Of a stretch of 64,000 nt of DNA, positions 25,644 to 33,250 are shown piece after piece. Numbering within the stretch: position 1 is the stretch's first letter; each line of letters opens with the position of its first letter. This DNA comes from Streptomyces sp. NBC_01669. Lineage in GTDB: Bacteria; Actinomycetota; Actinomycetes; Streptomycetales; Streptomycetaceae. Where the stretch lies: positions 6,198,501 through 6,262,500 of the forward strand of contig NZ_JAPEQG010000001.1 in NCBI RefSeq assembly GCF_026339735.1. Reading direction: 5' to 3'. Position numbers and translations under genes: made by a program. The notes below the pieces were generated by a model. It was not told where the DNA came from. It made no database searches and saw nothing but the letters and a program-made list of their open reading frames with translations.

Positions 25644-25986
25644 AACTGCCCTCTCAAGACACTGGATTGTGACCTTGGGCGCATACTCGTGTGCCCACGG
25701 TAACTCTTTCCGGGGATATTTGAATCCGTGACCTTTCCGTGACCGGGGTCGCCCGGTCCCGGTTCCGTCCTTCCGGACGGGGCCGGGCCGTGTGCTGCGG
25801 AACTGTCGGCGCGCGGTGGCGCCGTCCGGGCCGCCGGTCGTTGGTCCAGCCCGGCCTGCGCCCGGCGGGGCCGGTTCTGCCGGGCGATCCCAGTCCCCGC
25901 TCATGCGATGGGGCGCGTCAGCCCCAGGGGGCGGAGCCGCCGGCTCCGATAATGCTGCGAGCGACGATCGACCCACGGAGAGCGAC

Positions 25987-26340
25987 ATGATCAATGGTGC
26001 GCACGTCATCATCTACAGCCAGGATGCGGAGGCCGATCGAGCCTTCATCCGTGACACGCTCGGTTTCCCGAGTGTGGACGCGGGTGGCGGTTGGCTGATC
26101 TTCGAACTGCCTCCCGCTGAGGTCGCCGTCCATCCGGCCGGTGGTGAGCCGAAGCACGAGCTCTACCTGATGTGTGACGACATCGAGTCCCAGCTCGGTG
26201 AGCTCGCTGCCAAGGGCGTGGAGGTCACGCGGCCGCCAAGCGATCAGAGATGGGGGATCCTCGCCGGAATCCGGCTGCCCGGCGGAGCGGAACTCATGCT
26301 CTACGAGCCCCGTCATCCGGTTGCCCACGGCCTCCATTGA
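25987..26340 (+). CDS. Single-domain VOC (glyoxalase-fold) protein
   Basis: 117 aa, one vicinal-oxygen-chelate domain of paired beta-alpha-beta-beta-beta units: VIIYSQDAEADRAFIRDTLG at the start, then WLIFELPPAEVAVHP, HELYLMCDDIES, and ELMLYEPRHP at the end. The metal-ligand pattern (two His and two Glu in classical glyoxalases) is incomplete, so reaction and metal are open. It probably works as a dimer. ATG 25987 has GGAG before it. Longer upstream starts are not supported. A terminator hairpin follows at 26391. Confidence 0.85.
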   Translation: MINGAHVIIYSQDAEADRAFIRDTLGFPSVDAGGGWLIFELPPAEVAVHPAGGEPKHELYLMCDDIESQLGELAAKGVEVTRPPSDQRWGILAGIRLPGGAELMLYEPRHPVAHGLH

Positions 26341-26390
26341 CGCCGGGCACGCGACGTCACGCGTCCAATCTCGGTAACCCTGAACGAGCG

Positions 26391-26428
26391 ACTGCCCCGG
26401 CGGCCAGGTGGCTGGTTGCCGGGGCAGT
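26391..26428 (+). terminator. Hairpin after the VOC gene
   Basis: A perfect 11-base stem (26391-26401 with 26418-26428) has a small inner CCAG/CTGG stem in the loop. It lies 50 bases after the VOC stop. No T-run, but stem strength suits a Streptomyces terminator. Confidence 0.7.
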
Positions 26429-26744
26429 GTCGTCCGTGCGCTCGGTTCGCGGCCGGTGCTGCGCGCTGGGCGGTGGAGGACCTTGAAGTCGTCCCGACTC
26501 CTCTATGCGGGTTTCCGGCGCTCGATGCGCTCCCGCGCCGGCTGCGCTGTGGTGAAGTCCGGTCGAATGGTGACGCATTGCCCGCGCGAACCGGATCGTG
26601 ATGCCGATGCGGCGATACGGTCCGGGAGCCCAGGATCTGCGCCGACGGGGATGCGGTCGGAGTCCCGTTGCTTTTTGGCTCGTCAGGAATCCTGTGTGCA
26701 GGCCCGGTTGGCGTGGATCGCGGTGTGTGCCCCAAGGGGTCTAG

Positions 26745-26780
26745 TGAATATGCCAAATGAATATGCAATTGGCATATTCA
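26745..26780. promoter_or_regulatory. AT-rich element with three TGAATATGC copies
   Basis: TGAATATGC occurs at 26745-26753 and 26758-26766 on the plus strand and as its reverse complement at 26772-26780. The outer arms extend to 12 perfect bases (26745-26756 with 26769-26780). Copy 3 can therefore pair with copy 1 or with copy 2. The block is far richer in A and T than anything around it. It could be a multi-site operator or a hairpin with two states. It is about 195 bases upstream of the -35 of the repeat mini-protein gene. Confidence 0.55.
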
Positions 26781-26973
26781 TCCTTCAGTCAAGTGTGCAG
26801 ATGCTCCGTCGGGTGTCGGTCGCCGCGGCGAGGCCGCGTCAGGGCGGTTGGGCGTGGGCCCTGTACTGCTCACCGGTGGGTCGTACAGGAGGGGCGCCGG
26901 AGTGCCGCGCCCCGCAATCCCTTGGGAATTCTGGGCATTCCGTAAGTTTCGCCCATGTCCGCCCTTGCCCGAC

Positions 26974-27002
26974 TTGTTAGCAGTTGGGGGTCGTCGTAAT
27001 GT
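26974..27002 (+). promoter_or_regulatory. Promoter of the repeat mini-protein gene
   Basis: TTGTTA (26974-26979), a 17-base spacer and TAATGT (26997-27002) form a good sigma-70-type promoter. The expected start near 27009 gives a leader of about 50 bases to the ATG at 27059. Confidence 0.55.
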
Positions 27003-27058
27003 CGGAAGTGCCGCAGCTAGAGCAAGGGGCGGCACATCAACCTCGTAAGGAGCCGGAG

Positions 27059-27259
27059 ATGAACGCACGTAGCATCTTCCGTGGCGGATGCGGTGGCTGG
27101 GGATACGGCGGATACGGCCGTGGCGGATACGGGCGCGGCGGTTTCGGCCGTGGCGGATACGGCCGTGGCGGATACGGCGGATTCGGAGGCGGCGGATACG
27201 GCCGCGGCGGATTCGGCCGTGGCGGATTCGGCGGCGGATTCGGACGCGGCGGGTACTGA
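27059..27259 (+). CDS. 66-aa Gly/Arg/Tyr/Phe repeat protein
   Basis: After MNARSIFRGGCGGWG the whole protein is made of five-residue units GYGRG and GFGRG with small variants, ending GRGGY. Well over half the residues are Gly; the rest are nearly all Arg, Tyr and Phe, with one Cys at residue 11 and one Trp. The start is secure: AAGGAG lies six bases before the ATG and a promoter fits upstream. No family is recognised. RGG/GAR-type tracts like this bind RNA and drive condensates in eukaryotes. Glycine-rich peptides can also be exported or modified. A hairpin follows, then an ABC exporter gene on the same strand. Possible roles: export substrate, precursor peptide, or RNA-binding/phase-separating protein. 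No signal peptide is seen. Confidence 0.7.
   Translation: MNARSIFRGGCGGWGYGGYGRGGYGRGGFGRGGYGRGGYGGFGGGGYGRGGFGRGGFGGGFGRGGY
27100..27258 (+). repeat. 15-base repeats coding GYGRG / GFGRG units
   Basis: The DNA is a degenerate minisatellite built on GGCGGATACGGCCGT, with TTC replacing TAC in Phe units. Spacing stays in multiples of three. Expansion by slippage seems likely. Confidence 0.75.
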
Positions 27260-27276
27260 CCGTACATTCCCCCCAG

Positions 27277-27333
27277 CCCAACTGCTTCGAGGCTGGCCCG
27301 CGCTCCCGCGCGGGTCCGCCTCGAAGTGTTGGG
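27277..27333 (+). terminator. Strong nested hairpin between the mini-protein gene and the ABC gene
   Basis: Outer stem: CCCAAC plus CTTCGAGGC (27277-27293, two-base bulge) with GCCTCGAAG plus GTTGGG (27318-27333). Inside is a second stem, CCCGCGC with GCGCGGG (27297-27314). There is no T-run. It lies 18 bases after the mini-protein stop. It could end that transcript or act as a partial stop giving more mini-protein than exporter. Confidence 0.7.
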
Positions 27334-27378
27334 GCCTGCGTCTATGGCGACGGACCATAGCCCGAGCACCCCTGTGAC

Positions 27379-29271
27379 GTGACGCCCATGAGCCTCCGCA
27401 GCTCACCCCGGCATGCAGCCCGCCCTGACGAGCCGACCCAGTACTCGGCGACTGATGTGCCGATCCGCACCGATCCCATCAGTATCGCCGTCTCGTTCCG
27501 GCGCTTCTGGCCACTGACGCGAGGCGACCGGCGCTGGATCGTCCTGATCTGTCTGTTCGCCGTCATGGCCGCGATCGCCGAGACCGTGACGATCCTGCTC
27601 TTTGCCCAACTCACCGACAAGGCCCTGCAGACAGGCTCCGTCAGCGCCTTCTGGAAGCCTGCCGGTCAATGGTTCGCCGTCGCCGCCCTCGGTGCGGTGG
27701 TGGGGTATCTGGGCAGTTCGCTCGCGGCCTGGACCGCCGAACGCTTTGTACTGCGGCTACGGGCGCGGGTCTTCTCGCATCTCCAGACGCTGCCCCCGCA
27801 CTTCTTCCAGCGCAACCGCCGCGGTGACCTGGTGGAACGACTGACCGGCGACGTGGAAGCCATCGAGCAGCTCGTGGTCTCCGGCATCGTCGGGGTGGCC
27901 TCGGCCCTCTTCAGCACGATCTTCTTCTCCGCCGCCGCCCTGTGGCTGCGGTGGGATCTGGCCCTCGCCACCTTTGTCCTGGTCCCGCTCTTCTTCGTCA
28001 TGACCCGCATGTTCACGGGGCGTCTGCGTGAGGTGTCCCGTCGAGGACGCGCAGCGGACGGTGCCATCACGGCAGTGGTCGAGGAGACGCTGGTCAACGT
28101 CGTTCTGACCCAGGCGTACAACAGGCAGCGGGACGAGGAGGAACGGCTCCAGGACAAGGCGCGAAAGCGGCTGAAGGCGGCGGTGTCCGGCGTCCGCCTC
28201 ACCGCGCTCTACGCCGAGACCGTGGAGGTCCTCGAAACACTCTGCATCCTGACGATCATCGGTCTGGGGGCGTGGGAGATCGCCGCGGGACGGATGACCC
28301 TCGGGCAGCTCCTGGCCTTCGCCGCCTTCATCGGCTACCTCTACCCGCCGGTGCGCTCGCTGGGCCAGCTCGGCCTGACGGCCACCGCTGCGACTGCCGC
28401 TGCCGAGCGGCTGCTGGAGATCCTCGACGCCCGGCCCGCCGTCACCGACCCGGCCGATTCGGTGCCCGTGCCCGTCCGCAGCCGCGCATTCGGCAAGGTG
28501 GAAGCACGCCAGGTCTCCTTCCGCTACCCCGGCAACAGCGAGCCGGTTCTCCGTGACCTCTCCTTCACCGCGAGCCCCGGGGAACTCCTGGTCATCACCG
28601 GCCCCAGCGGCGCGGGCAAGTCGACCCTGGCGGCCCTGCTGCTGAGGTTCTACGACCCCGACTCCGGCAGCATCCGACTGGACGGCGTGTCCGTGGACCA
28701 GTTGCCGCTCACCCACCTCCGCCGGAACATCACGCTCCTGCCCCAGGACACGCTCGTCCTGCACGACACCATCGAGGAGAACATCGGCTGCGGACGTGAC
28801 GACACAACCCACCGTGACGTCGTGGATGCCGCACGGGCAGCCGACGCCGACGAGTTCATCCGGGCCCTTCCGGACGGCTACAGCACCGTCATTTCCCCCG
28901 GAACCGCCCGCCTCTCGGGAGGCCAGTTGCAGCGCGTCGCCATTGCCCGCGCCATGCTGCGTGACGCGCCCGTTCTGCTTCTCGACGAGCCCACCACGGG
29001 GCTCGACGCCGTGGCCGCTCAGCGCATCCTCGGACCGCTGCGGCGCCTCGCCGAAGGACGGACCACCATCGTGATCACGCACGACCTGGCCCTGGCCGCG
29101 GACGCCGACCGCATTCTGGTGCTGGACGAGGGCCGGCTGGTGGAGTCGGGTACGCATACACAGCTCCTCGATCGGAGCGGTCTGTACGCCACACTGTTCT
29201 CCGCCCATCCCCCGGCGCGGAACGGCGTCGCCCGCCCTCCTGCCGGCCCGTCGAAAGTTCCCTGGCAATGA
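27379..29271 (+). CDS. ABC exporter (membrane and ATPase domains fused)
   Basis: 630 aa from GTG 27379, or 627 from ATG 27388; neither has a good ribosome site. Six membrane helices (about residues 55-320) precede an ATPase with Walker A GPSGAGKST (near 408), signature LSGGQLQRVAIAR (near 512) and Walker B VLLLDEPTTGLD, all canonical, so a homodimer is likely. There is no N-terminal C39 peptidase domain. Family members export lipids, drugs or peptides. The repeat mini-protein gene lies directly upstream on the same strand, separated by a hairpin. Link between the two is inferred from position only. An MFS exporter gene follows after 107 bases. Confidence 0.92.
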   Translation: MTPMSLRSSPRHAARPDEPTQYSATDVPIRTDPISIAVSFRRFWPLTRGDRRWIVLICLFAVMAAIAETVTILLFAQLTDKALQTGSVSAFWKPAGQWFAVAALGAVVGYLGSSLAAWTAERFVLRLRARVFSHLQTLPPHFFQRNRRGDLVERLTGDVEAIEQLVVSGIVGVASALFSTIFFSAAALWLRWDLALATFVLVPLFFVMTRMFTGRLREVSRRGRAADGAITAVVEETLVNVVLTQAYNRQRDEEERLQDKARKRLKAAVSGVRLTALYAETVEVLETLCILTIIGLGAWEIAAGRMTLGQLLAFAAFIGYLYPPVRSLGQLGLTATAATAAAERLLEILDARPAVTDPADSVPVPVRSRAFGKVEARQVSFRYPGNSEPVLRDLSFTASPGELLVITGPSGAGKSTLAALLLRFYDPDSGSIRLDGVSVDQLPLTHLRRNITLLPQDTLVLHDTIEENIGCGRDDTTHRDVVDAARAADADEFIRALPDGYSTVISPGTARLSGGQLQRVAIARAMLRDAPVLLLDEPTTGLDAVAAQRILGPLRRLAEGRTTIVITHDLALAADADRILVLDEGRLVESGTHTQLLDRSGLYATLFSAHPPARNGVARPPAGPSKVPWQ

Positions 29272-29378
29272 GCGAGTGAGCCCCGGCGCGCCGGTCCGCG
29301 CCGGACGGCAGGCCCTGGCTTCCGCGGCAAGGGCGTCTCCGGGCGCGGGCGGGCGCCGGCCGGTCGTTACCATCCGCT

Positions 29379-30656
29379 GTGACCGAAACGACCGAAGAAC
29401 CCGCCCAGCGCCTCCGCATACTCGCCGACCTGACCCCGCTTCGGACCTCGCTCGACTACCGCAGGCTCTGGTTTGGGAACACGGTTTCCTGGATCGGGCA
29501 GGGGATGACGGCGCTCGCCGTGTCCCTCCAGGTGTACGACATCACCGGGTCCGCCTTCTCGGTCGGGCTGATCGGAATCTGTTCGTTCCTGCCGCTGGTC
29601 GTCTTCGGTCTGTACGGCGGTGCGATCGCGGACACCGTCGACCGTCGCAAGCTGGGGCTGGCCAGCTCGTCCGGTTCGTTCGTGCTCTCCGTCGCTCTGG
29701 TCGCCGCCACCGTCGCGGGGGTGGAGCAGGTGGGGCTGCTGTACGCGGTCGTCGCCCTTCAGGCGGTCTGTTTCGCGCTCAACTCACCGGCCCGCAGCTC
29801 GATGATCGCCCGGTTGCTGCCGGCCGAGCAGCTGCCCGCCGCCAACGCGCTCAATTCCATGACCAGCACCACCGGTGCACTGGTCGGGCCGATGCTCGGC
29901 GGGCTCATCGTCGGCTGGTGGGGGTATCGGGCCGCATACACCGTCGACGCCGTCACCTTCACCGCCTCGCTGTACGCGATGTGGCAGCTGCCCCCGATGC
30001 TCCCCGAACGGGGGGACGGTACAGGGAAGGGGGGCGGGGAGAAGCGGGCGTCCGTCGCCGACGGGCTGCGCTTCCTGGGAGCGCGACCCAATCTGCGGAT
30101 GACCTTCTTCAGCGACCTGTGCGCCATGGTCCTCGCCCACCCGCGGGCCCTCTTCCCGGTCGTCGCCGTGGTCTGGTACGGCGGTGACGCGAAGACCACC
30201 GGGCTGCTGGTCGCGGCTCCGGCACTGGGGGCGCTGCTGGGCGGGGTGTTCTCCGGCTGGCTGGGCCGGATCAGGCGGCACGGGCTCGCGGTGATCGTCG
30301 CCGTGACGTGCTGGGGAAGCGCCATCGCCGTTTTCGGGCTGACCCGTCAGCTCTGGCTCGGATTGATCCTGCTGGCACTCGCCGGGTGCTCGGACACCAT
30401 CTCGATGGTCTTCCGCAACACCATGCTCCAGGCGGCGGTGCCGGACGAGATGCGGGGGCGGCTGCAGGGCGTGTTCATCGTGGTGGTGGCCGGTGGGCCG
30501 CGGCTCGGCGACTTCCTGGCGGGCTCGGTCGCCGACCTGACGTCCCCGGCGGTGGCGGTCACCGGGGGCGGGATCGCATGCGTGGTCGCGGTGTCACTGC
30601 TCGCGCTGAGGTGGCGCGGGTTCACCCGGTACGACGCGCGCGATCCGCAGCCGTGA
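29379..30656 (+). CDS. MFS exporter (EntS/MFS_3-like)
   Basis: 425 aa with about 12 membrane helices. The N-terminal segment SLDYRRLWFGNTVSWIGQGM and the loop GAIADTVDRRKLG are typical of the MFS_3 group, which contains siderophore and drug exporters such as EntS. NSPARSSMIARLLPAEQLPAANAL is the matching central loop (given here by its start). Substrate unknown. No ribosome site: TACCAT at 29368-29373 lies five bases before the GTG, so it has its own leaderless promoter and need not depend on the ABC gene upstream. Confidence 0.9.
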   Translation: MTETTEEPAQRLRILADLTPLRTSLDYRRLWFGNTVSWIGQGMTALAVSLQVYDITGSAFSVGLIGICSFLPLVVFGLYGGAIADTVDRRKLGLASSSGSFVLSVALVAATVAGVEQVGLLYAVVALQAVCFALNSPARSSMIARLLPAEQLPAANALNSMTSTTGALVGPMLGGLIVGWWGYRAAYTVDAVTFTASLYAMWQLPPMLPERGDGTGKGGGEKRASVADGLRFLGARPNLRMTFFSDLCAMVLAHPRALFPVVAVVWYGGDAKTTGLLVAAPALGALLGGVFSGWLGRIRRHGLAVIVAVTCWGSAIAVFGLTRQLWLGLILLALAGCSDTISMVFRNTMLQAAVPDEMRGRLQGVFIVVVAGGPRLGDFLAGSVADLTSPAVAVTGGGIACVVAVSLLALRWRGFTRYDARDPQP

Positions 30657-31009
30657 CCGGCCCGGACGGTGGCGGCAGGGGGTAAGGACCGGGGCAGGGC
30701 CCGTCGGTGTTCGGCAGCGGTCTGCACGGCTGCCGGCCACTGCCCGTGCCGGGTGCGCAGCCGCCGTTCACCGAGGAGACAGCAGCCGGACGCCGACGGG
30801 CGGCGACCGGCTGCCCGTGAGCCGGACGGCCGGACTCTGCCGCCATTCGGAGTGCCCGGCAGTAGGCTTCGCGGCGTCGCGGGGCCGGTGCACGCACCTC
30901 GCGGCGTTGTCGTCAATCACCAATGCTCCGCGTTGGCTCAATCCTCCGCCTTGCGATGCACGCACCCCAGCCCCGCTCCTTCACCTGCGCTGCCTACTGC
31001 CGGGCACTC
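30657..31009. other. Convergent intergenic stretch with a perfect 18-base inverted repeat
   Basis: 353 bases between the MFS stop and the stop of the two-domain VOC gene. No gene is supported. Positions 30850-30867 and 30992-31009 are perfect reverse complements. Similarity continues more weakly inward for about 30 bases (GCGGGGC-like and TGCACGCA-like blocks). The right arm touches the VOC stop codon. It may be a large bidirectional terminator or the trace of an inverted duplication. Confidence 0.6.
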
Positions 31010-31810
31010 TCAGGTGGTCGTGTCGGAGAACTCCGGCATGTCGCCCCCGGTCGTCTTGACATCGATCACAGAGAACGCCGCCCCCTGCGGGTCGCTCAGC
31101 GCGGCGAACCGGCCGAAGGGGCTGGTCATCGGCCCGAACCGGAGGATCGCCCCGCGCTCCGTCGCCTTCGCCACCGCCGCGTCGCAGTCCTCGACGGTGA
31201 AGTACACGTTGATGTATGGCGGGACCTCGGGTGGGAAGTCGTCCGTCATCTTCATCCGCCCCATGACCGGGTCGGCGCCCAGGTCGTAGAGGGAGAAGTC
31301 GATCGCGTCGTCCTTCATCCGCTTCACGCGGTACGGGAAGACGGCGGGGAAGAAGGAGTCCGCCTTCGCGGGCTCCCGGGTGAACACCTCCGACCAGCAG
31401 TAGGCACCGGGCGTGCCCTTGGCCTCGAACCCCTCGTGCTGCCCCGCCTGCCACACGCCGAACGTCACTCCGGCCGGATCGCGGGCCAGCAGCATCGAAC
31501 CGAAGTCGCCGACCTGCATCGGGTCCATCAGCACCTCGCCGCCGTTGTCACGGATCTTCGTGGCGGTGGCGGCGGCGTCGGGCGAAGCGAGGTACAGACA
31601 CCATGCCGACTGGCCCTCCTGGCCGGGCATGGGCGGTACGACGGCGGCCACCGCCTTGCCCTCCGCGTACGCCTGCGTGTAGTTGCCGAACTCCGACGAC
31701 GCCTCGCTGAAGGTCCAGCCCAGTACGTCACCGTAGAAGCTCTTCGCCCCCTCGAGATCGGTGAACATGGCGTCCGCCCAGCACGGCGTGCCCTCCGGTT
31801 CTGCGGCCAT
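31010..31810 (-). CDS. Two-domain VOC (glyoxalase-fold) protein
   Basis: 266 aa with two VOC domains in tandem. The first begins PCWADAMFTDLEGAKSFYG and ends VTFGVWQ; the second begins GAYCWSEVFTREPAKADSFF and ends AAFSVIDV. This CFP32-like form is common in actinobacteria; its substrate is unknown. Both domains keep the FYGDVLGW or FFPAVF helix typical of the fold. ATG 31810 is used with AGGAG nine bases before it; an in-frame GTG adjoins at 31813. Confidence 0.88.
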   Translation of the reverse strand: MAAEPEGTPCWADAMFTDLEGAKSFYGDVLGWTFSEASSEFGNYTQAYAEGKAVAAVVPPMPGQEGQSAWCLYLASPDAAATATKIRDNGGEVLMDPMQVGDFGSMLLARDPAGVTFGVWQAGQHEGFEAKGTPGAYCWSEVFTREPAKADSFFPAVFPYRVKRMKDDAIDFSLYDLGADPVMGRMKMTDDFPPEVPPYINVYFTVEDCDAAVAKATERGAILRFGPMTSPFGRFAALSDPQGAAFSVIDVKTTGGDMPEFSDTTT

Positions 31811-31891
31811 CACTCTGCGCTCCTGACTCGATAGTTGGTCCGGTTTGTCACGCTAACCAGCCATCCGTCACGCCGCGCGGTGGACTCGCCG

Positions 31892-33250
31892 TCAGAGGGG
31901 CGGTGCGCCAGGGGCCGCGATCCCGCGGGCGATGCCCAGCTCCACCAGGTCCTGGGGTCGAAGGCGTAGCTGGTCGGCCGTGGCGCGTACGGCGTCGGGG
32001 GAGCGCTTCAGGATGGCCGCCGCGAGCTCCGGGGCGATGACGGAAAAGTAGCTGTCCCGGGTGACGTACGTGTTGTCCGGCGCCGCCAAAGCCAGTGCGC
32101 CGCCCGAGCCGCCCTCGCCGATCACCAGGGTCGTCACCGGGACCCGGGCCTCGGCGATCGCCGCGAACGCGTCGGCGATGGCGGCTCCCGCGCCCGCCCG
32201 TTCCGCCTCGGCGTCGTTCGCCGCGCCCGGGGTGTCGACCAGGGTCAGGACGGGTACGCCGAGCCGGTCCGCCAGCCGGATCACCCGGGCCGCGGTGCGA
32301 TAGCCCGCCGGGCGGGTCGCGGTGCCGCACTGGGCGACATACGCGATCGGCCGGTCGCCGCGCAGCCCGAACCCGCAGAGCAGCCCCGGATCCGTACCGC
32401 CGCACCGGTCACCGCTGAGCGGCAGCAGGTGGTCGAAGTACGCGTCGAGATACGCCTCGGCACGCGGCCGGGCCGAGGAACGGGCCTGCCGCACGGCGTC
32501 CCAGCCGGTCGCGGGCAACCCGGCGTCCGAGAGGGCGTCCGGGACCGGTGCGGGCAGGAGGGGCGCGCCGCCGCCTGCCGCTCCCAGCGCGCCCAGCCAC
32601 CGCCCCAGCGTCCCCGGCAGCTCGGCCGCGCCGACGACCGCATCGACGTGGCCCGTGACCAGCTGGCCCTCCGCCGTGTAGGCCGACGGGTCCGCGTCCG
32701 CCGGCCGCACCCGCGATCCGGCGAACCCGATCTGCGCCCCCGGCAGCGCCAGGATCACATCGGCACCGGCCCCCAGCGTGGCCCAGCCGCCGCCCGTCGT
32801 CGGGTCGCGCAGGACCGCGAGCTGGGGCAGACCGGCCGCCCGCAGCCGGGAGGAGGCGCGCGCCACCCGTTGGAGCTGGGTGAGCGCCACCATGCCCTCC
32901 TGCATCCGGCTGCCGCCCGTCGCGATCAGCGAGACGAGCGGCAGCCGACGGCCGCGGGCGGTCTCGTACGCGGCTTCCAGCCGGTCCCCGGTGCGCTGCC
33001 CCAGCGAGCCGCCGAGGAAGCCGAACTCGAACGAGATCAGGACGCACGGGTGGCCGCCGACGGTGGCGAGACCGTGGACGACGGACTCCTCCTCACCGGT
33101 GCGGTCCGTCGCACGGGCCCGGGAGTCCGCGTAATCGGACCAGGAGAGCGGACCGTCCGCCGGTATCTCCGCGCCGGGCGGGGCGACGGCCTCGACGAAG
33201 TCCTCGCAGACCGCCGCGATCGCCTGCCGCGCCGTCAGCCGCCTACGCAC
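31892..33250 (-). CDS. Acyl-CoA carboxylase carboxyltransferase-like protein (fused beta/alpha halves)
   Basis: 452 aa with two crotonase-fold halves as in AccD/AccA. The first half has ISFEFGFLGGSLGQRTGDRL and LIATGGSRMQEGMVAL, the acyl-CoA and biotin-binding loops of the beta subunit. The second half has LTLVDTPGAANDAEAER and GEGGSGGALALAAPDN, the matching alpha loops. No zinc ribbon is present. It would move a carboxyl group from carboxybiotin to an acyl-CoA, but no biotin carboxylase is nearby. Its GTG start overlaps the matB stop by eight bases, so the two are translated together and probably both act in malonyl- or methylmalonyl-CoA supply. Confidence 0.85.
   Translation of the reverse strand: MRRRLTARQAIAAVCEDFVEAVAPPGAEIPADGPLSWSDYADSRARATDRTGEEESVVHGLATVGGHPCVLISFEFGFLGGSLGQRTGDRLEAAYETARGRRLPLVSLIATGGSRMQEGMVALTQLQRVARASSRLRAAGLPQLAVLRDPTTGGGWATLGAGADVILALPGAQIGFAGSRVRPADADPSAYTAEGQLVTGHVDAVVGAAELPGTLGRWLGALGAAGGGAPLLPAPVPDALSDAGLPATGWDAVRQARSSARPRAEAYLDAYFDHLLPLSGDRCGGTDPGLLCGFGLRGDRPIAYVAQCGTATRPAGYRTAARVIRLADRLGVPVLTLVDTPGAANDAEAERAGAGAAIADAFAAIAEARVPVTTLVIGEGGSGGALALAAPDNTYVTRDSYFSVIAPELAAAILKRSPDAVRATADQLRLRPQDLVELGIARGIAAPGAPPL

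Larger units (their letters stand above)
26341..27058. other. 718-base gene-free stretch
   Basis: No gene can be supported on either strand. The stretch holds a terminator hairpin (26391-26428), about 300 bases with no visible signal, an AT-rich three-copy repeat (26745-26780), and the promoter and ribosome site of the repeat mini-protein gene. Some frames stay open for 150-190 codons, but their composition is random. Confidence 0.55.

Noticed and set aside
24765..26012. A 415-aa start for the two-helix membrane protein
   Set aside because: The extra N-terminal part overlaps the VOC gene start on the other strand and is Pro/Gly/Arg-rich. GTG 25643 has a ribosome site and leads straight into a helix.
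27100..27258. CRISPR-like repeat array
   Set aside because: Units are 15 bases, degenerate, in frame and without spacers; they code GYGRG blocks.
27379..29271. Bacteriocin exporter with C39 peptidase domain
   Set aside because: The N terminus goes straight into membrane helices; no Cys-protease motif precedes them.
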